Shown here one piece after another: positions 55,853 through 64,000 of a stretch of DNA of 64,000 nt; position 1 is the first letter of the stretch; each line of letters begins with the position of its first letter. The stretch is from Avena insularis (Eukaryota; Streptophyta; Magnoliopsida; Poales; Poaceae): positions 184,050,257 to 184,114,256 of the forward strand of contig CM042685.1 of assembly GCA_023614405.1 (NCBI GenBank), written 5' to 3'. Under the pieces are notes generated by a model. The model saw only the letters and a program-made list of their open reading frames with translations. It was not told where the DNA came from and searched no databases. The translations under genes and the position numbers were made by a program.

Positions 55853-55970
55853 CACAAAAGGTTCCTTTTTCGTGAAACTTCATGCACGAACATAAAATAT
55901 CAGATGTGCGCCTAATTTTCAGAATTTTTTGATATTTTAAATAGTCCTTTTGTGCATTTTTCATAATGAG

Positions 55971-56857
55971 TGCATCTAGTCAAAACACGTCCTCAAAGTA
56001 ATTAAACATAACAGTTATTTTGAACAGTTGTGAACCATTAGATTGGACATTAAGTTTAACCTAATTGTGGTTGTTTTCCCTGGACTAGGTGACAAATTAA
56101 AAGTGATGTAGATGCATCCTCCAATCCAGCAGAAAGATAAACTTCGTTTCCAGTCATAAAGATTTGCACTCCTCTCATTTTCATTTTACAAAGGGAGCAA
56201 GATCTCTGGATTGAACGGTTGAAGCTTGTCACTAGTAAAAAGTACATAGTGAGCCTAATGATCGAGCCTTATCACACCTCTAGAAACCATTGTCTTCCCT
56301 TGACTTGTCCATGGCCAAGTGTGAATTTTTCAACTTGATTATTGACTCCATATGCTCGTATAATCCCTTGATGCTAACACTTCTCTTGGTGACACCACAC
56401 AGTTTTATTTTTGAAGAAAATCTCCATAGGAAACTAGTAAGTTTACAAGTGGTACCGCCTTTTCTTTGTGTTAATCCAAACAAGTAACAACTGATTTATC
56501 CTGGCGCCATCAAGCAACCATGCAAGAGATCAAATCCATTTGTTGTAGTACATCCCTGTATCGTTTGATTGCTGGTTTGTTCTTTTTTTAGGCATCAACT
56601 ATGATTTGTATTGACATTCGAACCGCGAGAACATAAACTGTCTTGGCACTGAACTGATCATTCGATTACATTGTGGCCCCATAACTTTTTGGTTGCACAA
56701 AAGTAAATTTATTTATTGTACGTTTTACCCTTTTGATTAGTCAAAGATCTTCTTCCCTAACCTTCTCAATCTCTTACCGATTATATTGGTCAAATTAATA
56801 GAAAACAAAGGTTACGTCAGTTTCCCACGGATGAGCTGGCTATTGTGACAGCTTACG
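55971..56857. other. Unassigned spacer
   Basis: AT-rich, with no supportable gene. Short frames near 56290-56480 on both strands are unremarkable. Confidence 0.5.
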
Positions 56858-56867
56858 CTGTTTGTAC

Positions 56868-58019
56868 TTTTTTTTTGAACGATAATGGGGTCAGAAAAGA
56901 CCCCGATGCAGCTTTCATTATCAAGGCTGTGGATACAAGTTTACACATAGGCCCAAATACATTTCATAGGGCTGTGTTTTTACAAAGAAAACCCTGGGGA
57001 ATAAAATAAAAAAGCAATCAAGCCCATGTTCTCCTCCACCGACGACGAGTCTCCAGCTCCTGTCACCCTTTCGCCGGGGACGCACCACTTGGCTTCGAGA
57101 GGGCGCAGAACGCCGGTGCTGAGCTCGAGGAGAAGCCTCTGTCCTGGAGGTTGAGAAGACACATCTCTTGCGTCTTAGAAGGCCATCAAATCGGCCGAAG
57201 ATCGCGTGGGTGCTCTTGCCCGCCGCGTGATGAGCTTGATGATGCTGCAGGCCTGGTTCAACTGCAGCCCGCTGCCTGTCGCCGCCACAACTCCTCCTCT
57301 CGCCACCAAGGCTGGCCAGAGAAGATCGACGAAGACTCACATCAAGAAGCAGCCAACTAGGCACACTGACCTTATGGAGGAAGCCGCCGGAGATGAAGAT
57401 AAGCCCTGCGCCCATCTCCGTCCATCGGAGCATCCTAGCGGGGTCCTTCTCCTCCAGCAGACGCGGGATCGGGTCAGATCGAGCCCACATCAAGCTTCCA
57501 GGCCGCCGCACACACCACGCGACCCTCGCATCATCTTCCTCCCACCCCTCGCCACCGAGGCCGCCAGAGGGAGAAGAACGCCGCCAGTTCGCCAGATCCA
57601 GCTGTAGCCGAAGCACTTATTAGAGAGGCATCTGCCCATAGCCCCAACCCTAGCAAGCTCCCACCATAGGAGCCAACCAGGTCTGAGCGAAGACGGCCGC
57701 CCGTCGTCGTGCACGAACGCCGGGGGGACAGGCCTAGCGGCGCCTCGCCATACGCCACATGGGCAGACACAATAAAACCTAAACCTAATCCTACGACTCC
57801 TACGGCAAGAGCCTAGCAACCTAAACTACATGCGCCGGAGCCACTCCCCCACCTCCCTCGACCGGCGACGCCAGCGAGTTCGGCTTTGGAATGGCCCGGC
57901 GCCCACAGGAAGATTCGAGAAAACTATAGCAGGGGAAAGGAGAGAGGAGGCGTGGGAGAGAAGAGTTTGTCCCAAAGTCGGAAACATGCAAAGCAAAGTA
58001 AATCGTGTCCTCCAAAACC
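56868..58019 (-). mobile_element. Poly(A) retroposon R1 (about 1.15 kb), minus orientation
   Basis: On the plus strand it begins with a T-run followed by GAACGATAATGGGGTC and AAAGACCCCGATGCAG, that is a poly(A) 3' end on the minus strand. It is homologous to R2 at 60042-61151: both share CGTAGG(A/T)-AGG repeats, TGTCTGCC...GTGGC...TGGCGAG and CCATAAGGTCAGT-like blocks. Likely imperfect target duplicates are CTGTTTGTAC (56858-56867) and CTGTTTATAT (58020-58029). The longest minus-strand frame, 57616-56921 (231 codons), gives no known domain and is not matched by R2. Probably a non-autonomous LINE-dependent element. Confidence 0.65.
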
Positions 58020-58057
58020 TGTTTATATTATTGAAACGCTGAATTAACTATCAAATG

Positions 58058-58669
58058 GAGGAAATAGCAGGTACCACCAGTTATTGGTGACTTCTTTGCA
58101 TAAAACCACATGTTTTACTTTTTTTTTTTCAGAGAACACCACATTTCCCTATAATTTTTGCACGAAACACAGAAATCTTAGTTAGCCTCCTTAAAAGCAG
58201 ATTAGAGAACTGGGATTCGGTTAAGTTTTAGTTAATTTGATTGAAGCGAAATTAATACCAGCTTAATTACTCTGCTTAGGTTCTGTTTTGTTTATGCTCA
58301 TGGGGTTGGATAGTAAGTGGACAACATCCCGCTAATGCAATTTACATTGGACTTCCTCTACTGCATGGCAATATTCTGTACTAGCGGTGGTTTTGAGAAC
58401 GAATATTATGTGACAGACTGACAGTCTATTCTAGAGTCTATATTGAGCCTTTTGCCTCACATTCTAGAGTCTACATTGAGCCTTTTGCTTCATATGGTTA
58501 GCATCGGTTGTGGGCCCAGTTCTCTAATCTACTGTTAAGGAGGCTAATCAAGATTTTTGTGTTTTATGCAAAAATTACAGAAAAATATGGTGTTTTGTGC
58601 AAAAATAAGTGGAACTTGTGGTTTTGTGCAAAGAAGTCACCAACAGGTGGTGTTATGTGCTATTTCCTC
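58058..58669. mobile_element. Mutator-type foldback element (612 bp)
   Basis: A perfect 9-bp target duplication TATCAAATG (58049-58057, 58670-58678) and inverted ends GAGGAAATAGCA. The inverted repeat arms are about 155-160 bp long and hold TTGGTGACTTCTTTGCA, TAATTTTTGCA and TTAGCCTCCTTAA. The centre is about 290 bp and contains two tandem copies of a 33-bp unit beginning ATTCTAGAGTCTA (58428 and 58461). No transposase; a MULE-derived MITE. Confidence 0.85.
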
Positions 58670-58678
58670 TATCAAATG

Positions 58679-60028
58679 CATCATCTGTGATCTAACGTGT
58701 GGTTGACTTCAATGTAAATATTATCCTGGGATTAAGGATAGATAGATAGATGTTGCATCGTGTATGTGTAATAATCCTAGTTTGCATGGTCCTATAATTC
58801 GGATAAAATCTTAGAATCATTGATTAGCATGATCATGCATGGCGAATTGGTGATTAGGATGAGACACTGTTCCTTAGTTTTGCTTGCATGATACATGGAC
58901 TTTGTTTGGTATTTTCCAAAAAAAAATCTAGAGATTCTGGACTGTTATTTTGACAAAAACTGTAACCCAATTTGTCAAGCATACACACCGGTGACATGTT
59001 AGAAGCGCAAAAGTTTCACTTTCACGCGAACCAGTCCATTTTCCAGTAGAACATGCATGAAAACGTTGCCATGTTCCGAGTGGGACCTAATTCGTTCCCA
59101 CCCAACGACTGACTTAAGCGTTGGCCATATAATTCAATAATTGGACCCCATGAAGAACAGTGCAAGAAATTAACAGAGGAGGAGTAACAAACAAGCTAGA
59201 GATCTTCACAAGGAGGCTTTCACAAGGAGGCTAGAATCTCCCGACAAAGCCAGTGAAGCATATATATCTGCCGACCCTATGTTGAGACATATGGAAGCTG
59301 ACTGGCTAACTAGCTAGCTAGTGATGTTTGTGAAGTAGACATGCAAATGCATGGGAAGCGTATAGCTTTCAGCTAGGCTCCAATTTGGCATGCAGTAGGT
59401 AACCCTAACTTTTTAACGTGCAATTGGGCAGGAAACTACGTCCAACAACCAGAATGAGACATATAAAAAAGGTATCCACGGTCTCCCGCCGCTTATGTTA
59501 GTCATGCTGAGATCTCCAGCCAGTGACATGGTTTTACACATCACAGTACATTGTTATATATAAATCGATGTGGGCGGATGTAGTGTTATTCAACTTAGAT
59601 CATTTGGAAATTAAAAATGATAACATGCATATAGAGACATACGATGTGCAAAATGCATGCATGCACCGATATATTTATTACCAAACACTTATAGCAATTA
59701 TTTCCTCCATTCCATATTAGTACTCCCTAGCATGTCAAAAATTTGTCTATATTCGTATGTGTATCTCAGATTCTCAGCGTGTTTTAATGCATAGATACAT
59801 ACGACTCTAGACAAATCCTCAACATGTAATTCAAGACTGAATGAGAGATTATAAAAGGTGTACTACTTAAATCAGCGACAACCAATATAGAACAGACGAA
59901 GTGCAACATAACTTTGTTTTGCGGGCTGAGTACAATATGTAACTTCCACGACAGTAAACTTTCTACTGGTGTACTATTCCTACTCACTAGAACAAATGTC
60001 GACATACACAGGGCGTGAAGTCGTGACC
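58679..60028. other. Unassigned stretch with a Stowaway-like remnant
   Basis: No supportable gene. GATAGATAGATAGATG occurs near 58738. The direct repeat TTCACAAGGAGGCT occurs twice at about 59204-59232. A decayed MITE may lie at 59703-59850 (CTCCATTCCATATTAGTACT at its left, ACATACGACTCTAGAC near its centre). Confidence 0.5.
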
Positions 60029-60041
60029 AGAGTGGTGTCAC

Positions 60042-61151
60042 CGACAAATCACAATCTCAATTGGTCCAAATTGGTGGTTTCGAGAGTCCCCTGTGTTTTC
60101 CTGGCGCCTCGCTCCTATCCCTTCGCGAGCGCCGCCGGTCCGGGTGGAGGTGGAGGAGGTCATTGGGCTCCGTTGTTTAGGATAGGTGCTTGGCTTCTTG
60201 TCGTAGGTGTCGTAGGTCTAGGGTTAGGGTTTCCTGTCTCTGCCTTTGTGGCATTTGGCGAGATGGTGTCTGGCCTGTCCCCTCCGGCGTTGCTCCATAG
60301 TGTCGAACGGCCGTTTTCGCAGTGGTTCGGCGAGCTCCTGAGTTTGGAGAGCGCCGACGAAACTGCTGTGGATGGGGGCCCTCTGAATAAGTGCATCGGT
60401 TGCCTCTGGATCTGGAAGCCTAGTGTTGCCCAACTCCCCCTGGCATGCCTTGGTGGCAAGGGGAGGGAGGAGGACGAGGCGGTGGCTGCTGGTTGTGAGA
60501 GGCGGTGTGGGAGTTTAGGATCATTCTGACCAGATCCGGCGTCGGCTGGTGAAGAAGATCTCCACTACGGTGCTCCCATGGCCGGAGATGGTGGTAGTGG
60601 TGCTCTTCGGCTCCGGTGGCTTCCTTGATAAGGTCAGTTGGCTTGGTGGACTTCTTCTATCAGCGCGACCTCGCAGGTCTTCTTCGGCCGGCCGCGGTGG
60701 CGAGGGGAGAAGTACTGGCGCGGGCGTGCTGTGAGCTGGAGCTTTGCCAAGTGGTGGAGTTGGTGCTGCGTTGTCTAGATGTGCTACGGTGGTTCCCAGA
60801 GGAACACCGATCTTTGATGCCTCGAGATGGCATCTTGCAACTCCTGTGAGGCGTTTCTTCAACCTCTGAGCAAGGAGGCCCTTCTTCGACGGATCGGCAA
60901 TGGCGCGTTTCATCCTCTTCCTCCCAAGTGGTGTTGTCCCCGGTGAGGAAGACGATGGTTGTCGGCGGTTTCCGTCCCAGATTTCCGACGGCAAAGGCAG
61001 AGGAACTTGATTGCATTTGCTCAAAAGTTTCTGAGGTCCTCTGCGTGTTATTCTAGGACCATGGTGTAGTTTCCTTTTTCTTTGGGGTCCTTGTTGTAAA
61101 TTGTACCGTCGTTTTGAATCTAGGCCCTTCGGGGCCTTTTTCGTTAAAAAA
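60042..61151 (+). mobile_element. Poly(A) retroposon R2 (1.11 kb), plus orientation
   Basis: A perfect 13-bp target duplication AGAGTGGTGTCAC lies on both sides (60029-60041, 61152-61164). The 3' end is GGGGCCTTTTTCGTT followed by seven A. The sequence is homologous along its length to R1. The plus-strand frame 59969-60529 covers part of it and is rich in Gly/Val/Leu without a known domain. It lacks RT, so mobilisation in trans by a LINE is inferred. Confidence 0.75.
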
Positions 61152-61201
61152 AGAGTGGTGTCACTGTCGTGTGCGCGTAGCTGATCGCTAGCTCCACCAA
61201 G

Positions 61202-63067
61202 TTTTTTTTTGCGGGTAAAAGTAGTTTTATTAATCTGTAGGACTTACAAGGAGGTCGTGATCTAAAACCTGAGACAAAACCTCAGGTCCTGATCCAATCC
61301 ATACTACAGTTTTGGCATGTGTTCTCGCAAAATTCTCAAGACTATGACTAGCCCTATTTTTTTCATGATCCACTTTACAACTGAAATACTTCTACTACCC
61401 TGAATTAAATCCTTAATCTCCTTAACGAGAAAAGCTAAAGATGATCTATCTTGCGATCTTCCACCAATTGCATCTAACAGGACAGAGCAGTCTAGCTCTA
61501 ATACCACCGATTTATCACTCCATTCTAGAGCAAGGCGAAGGCCTTCTGCGCAAACCCTCGTTTCAGCTTCTAGGGAATCATCGCAATTAAACAGCTGGCG
61601 ACATGAGGAGAAAATAATCCTTCCTAATTCATCATGCAAGATCATACATGTTCCTGCTGAACCATCCTCCTTCTTATAACAACCATCACACTTAAGTTTA
61701 ACCCAGCAGGTTTATGCCAGCGTGCCACCTGCAAATCAAGATTTTATCAGCCGTTGCAGCTTTCGTACCATCTGACATAGGGCTCTTGCCCTTAATGATT
61801 TCCTTCATGGTCAAGGATTTAGTGTTCTTCAAGGTCTTGACATAGCATATCAAGAATCTCCTAGAGTCCTCGATTGACGGAAGAGGTTTATGGTGGGTAA
61901 CCTCGTTGTTAGCATACCAAATGCGCCAAGCAATCAGCAAAATAAAATCCACCACTCTGGCCGGGACTTGCTCAATAACCGTCGGAAAACACTTGTGAGG
62001 ATCAACTTGGAGATCCAAGTCATTAAGTAAAGGCCACACACCCCTCATAGTAGACCACTATTGTTTTGCATGAGAGCACTTGAACAAGGCATGCGCAACG
62101 TCTTCTTGTTCTTTATTGCAAATAAGGCAGTTGTCTGTAATCTCAAAGCCTCTATCCTTTTTATTCTTTTCCAGAGCTAAGTCATTAGATGCAGCTCTAT
62201 AAGAAAACGTTTTTACTTTAGGTGGAACTCCATCCTTCCAAATTCGTTTCCAATAGCTGATTGCACCATCAGGAGCCAAGCTCGAAGTAGCAAACGCACA
62301 CTGTTCAGGGGACTTTTGAAAAGAAAGGTTATATGCGCTACGTACCGTGAACTGACCTAATCTCTCAAGAAGCCATGCGAGCAGATCATCATCCAAATAG
62401 CAAGAAGGTTTGATCATCATAATGGCTGATGCATCCATGGGTAAGAAGATGGTACGTACCAATGCCTCATTCCAGTTACCAATATCGTCCAACAGTTCAG
62501 AGACACGCCGGACATGACGATTTCCTCTAGATGTGAGAACTTTCATACAGGGCAGCCGAGGAATCCAACTATCACGCTAGATGCGTATTTTTTTGCCTAT
62601 TGCCGACATGCCAAATTAGTCCCTTCTTTAGCAACTGTAGACCATGTGAAATTGCCGTCCAAGTAGATGAAGAGTTCCCAGCAAAAACTGTATCATACAA
62701 TTCACCGTTCGGGTAGTATTTTGCCTTTAGCACTCTCGCACACAAACTATCTGGAAATTCTAGCAACCTCTAGGCTTGCCGAGCTAGTAAAGCTTGATTA
62801 TACAATCTCATATCACGAAAACCGAGGCCTTTTTGAACCTTAGCTCGTTAGAGTTTAGGCCAGCCGATCCGGTGTGTTTTCCGTTTACCATTCTCCAAAC
62901 CCCACCAAAAATCTTGAATTATTTTTGTCAACTCATCGCAAACTGAAAATGGGAGTTTAAAGACCCCATGCCATGACGTATGCGGATATAGCCTGAGCAA
63001 TTGCTTTAATAAAGATTTCGCTTGCACTTTGAGCTAGAATTCCATCACCCCCAGTCAATCAAAAATT
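61202..63067 (-). mobile_element. LINE, 5'-truncated (1.87 kb)
   Basis: A non-LTR element on the minus strand with its poly(A) tail shown as a T-run at 61202-61211. A perfect 13-bp target duplication GCTCCACCAAGTT lies at 61191-61203 and 63068-63080. It keeps only the part downstream of the RT core. Confidence 0.9.
61250..63060 (-). pseudogene. C-terminal part of a LINE ORF2: zf-RVT and RNase H, broken
   Basis: Read on the minus strand, the thumb/post-RT region gives KIIQDFWWGLENGKRKTHR, GLGFRDMRLYNQALLARQA and FPDSLCARVLKAKYYPNGEL. Next comes the zf-RVT domain (AYNLSFQKSPEQC, VPPKVKTFSYRAASNDLALE, CLICNKEQEDVAHALFKCSH), then RNase H of RVT_3 type (EAETRVCAEGLRLALEWSD, VVLELDCSVLLDAIGG). The RNase H tail (NFARTHAKTVVW) lies in another frame after slippage in the T-run near 61358-61363. 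Stops occur after WPKL, RQA and HLA. The RT core and endonuclease are absent because of 5' truncation. Confidence 0.88.
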
Positions 63068-63080
63068 GCTCCACCAAGTT

Positions 63081-64000
63081 TCGATCCAGCAGCTTTGGTC
63101 GTTGCTGCTGCATGCGTGGTTACTTGGTTGGCGAATGGCACGAAGACGAGTCAAACCTTCAATTGCTTGGTGCGTATGAATGTATGCTCTCCTCTCCTGC
63201 CGTGCCGTGTCATTTCCCTCGACTTGACTCAAAGACAGTTTTGATTGATGGCACCCACGGTGCTACGTTTCGATCGGCATCTTTTAACTGCTCCACATGG
63301 ACAGGATCTTATGGTCGTCCACTGACTCATTCCTGGACAGTTAAGCCAAGCACGAAAGCTCGTTTGAGTCAAGTGTCGCAGGATGATGGATGTTTATCCA
63401 GAGATCTAGGAAATGCAACAGTTGAAGTATCTAGACATGTTCTAATATTAAATACATCTGAATCTAGATAAATTTAAGTTAACTAATATGGATCGAAGGA
63501 GAATAGCTATTTTTTCTTTGAATAATTAATGCGATGTTTCAGTTGTGCAAGACTATCTAGATGCAACGCAGGAGTGACGGGAAACGGCTCACGTATGTAC
63601 GCTGGTCATGTACGGGCCGCCAGCTTGGCTGTCAACTGTCAAACGTATACGCATTGCGCTCAGTGTCTGCCCAGCAACAAACATGGACAAACTGAATACC
63701 ATACCGGTCGATCAGGCCGGCAATTCTCAAGCACGGCCTCTCAAATCATTCAGAGTTTTAAGTCACAGTGATAAGCCGCTCGAGTAGTTGGTTTCTGGAA
63801 AGAGGTTTGCTCCAGTGCTACCCTCCCCTTTAAACTCGTACAAATCCGTTCACGCACGTGTATAAGGCCATATCTTAACCCGTATTTCCGCGTATAGGTA
63901 TATACCAGTATTCATGTGGCCTCTTTTACAGTACCTTTTACTACTACTAAAAAGTGACTAAGGAGTAGTACAATTTAATCTAACGGCTGACAAAGATTTG
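63081..64000. other. Unassigned right end of the window
   Basis: The plus-strand frame 63022-63471 crosses the LINE border and is not credible. A Stowaway-like right half may lie at 63425-63505 (ATCTGAATCTAGATAAATT, then GGATCGAAGGAGAA). No host gene is seen. Confidence 0.5.

Larger units (their letters stand above)
53320..55970. repeat. Foldback (inverted repeat) element opened by CACTA-3
   Basis: Left flank 53340-53400 has CATCTGGATATTTTATGTTC followed by GTACACAAAGTTTTGAAAAG. Right flank 55860-55960, inverted, has CATCTGATATTTTATGTTC followed by GTGCATGAAGTTTCACG. The arms therefore pair, and CACTA-3 occupies the loop. The outer ends are not defined; AAAATCAAAAAA and its partner mark the outermost similarity. 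Confidence 0.6.

Noticed and set aside
56921..57616. 231-codon minus-strand frame in retroposon R1 as a gene
   Set aside because: Not conserved as a frame in homologous R2, and no recognised domain.
59969..60529. 186-codon frame at the start of R2
   Set aside because: It begins outside the element, crosses the target duplication and is low in complexity.
63022..63471. 149-codon frame at the right end
   Set aside because: It spans the LINE border at 63067, so it cannot be an ancestral gene.

Overview
This window looks like repetitive DNA from a large grass genome, most probably a Triticeae species (wheat, barley, rye or Aegilops type). The evidence is a BARE/Angela-like Ty1/copia element whose LTR begins TGTTGGAGATATGCCC, a Tat/Retand-type Ty3/gypsy element with an extra RNase H and an antisense gene, CACTA (En/Spm) elements with CCGGGAC subterminal hairpins, a PIF/Harbinger element, Stowaway and hAT MITEs, and introns with plant-type GT-AG borders. 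I found no convincing intact host gene. Every long reading frame belongs to a transposable element or is a shadow frame. Family names come from memory of these lineages, not from a search.

Layout, left to right. 1-2.2 kb: the 3' end of a copia element whose LTR was later hit by another element, now a 1.5-kb solo LTR (387-1889, target duplication GTTTT). 2.25-3.4 kb: unassigned, with a 58-bp LINE tail. About 3.4-18.8 kb: CACTA-1, carrying a broken TNP2 transposase, arrays of tandem repeats, an orphan frame behind a telo-box and E2F-like promoter, and a broken second gene (Transposase_24-like plus Ulp1-type cysteine protease). It ends in the inverted repeat CACTAGTGGAAA at 18796; no left terminus was found. 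19.2-40.8 kb: a 21.6-kb gypsy element with both LTRs, decayed gag-pol, and an antisense spliced gene. The antisense gene is split by a complete 8.9-kb copia element (26685-35591, duplication TGGCC). 41.7-47.5 kb: a small Harbinger element (duplication TAA) carrying a short antisense frame and hosting a 4.8-kb copia element with 126-bp LTRs. 47.5-50.3 kb: unassigned DNA with MITEs. 50.3-52.8 kb and 53.5-55.9 kb: two short CACTA derivatives without coding regions. 56.9-63.1 kb: two copies of a 1.1-kb poly(A) retroposon in opposite orientation, a 612-bp Mutator-type foldback element, and a 5'-truncated LINE. The last 0.9 kb is unassigned.

The genes do not form a host pathway. CACTA-1 would once have supplied a DDE-type transposase and an accessory protein in trans, and the two short CACTA elements could have depended on such proteins. 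The LTR elements carry the usual gag, protease, integrase, reverse transcriptase and RNase H, all now broken. The points most worth a second look are a roughly 670-bp tandem module shared by three CACTA elements with different termini, the cell-cycle-like promoter array inside CACTA-1, the antisense gene of the gypsy element, which is far better preserved than its gag-pol, and the little-described poly(A) retroposon family.
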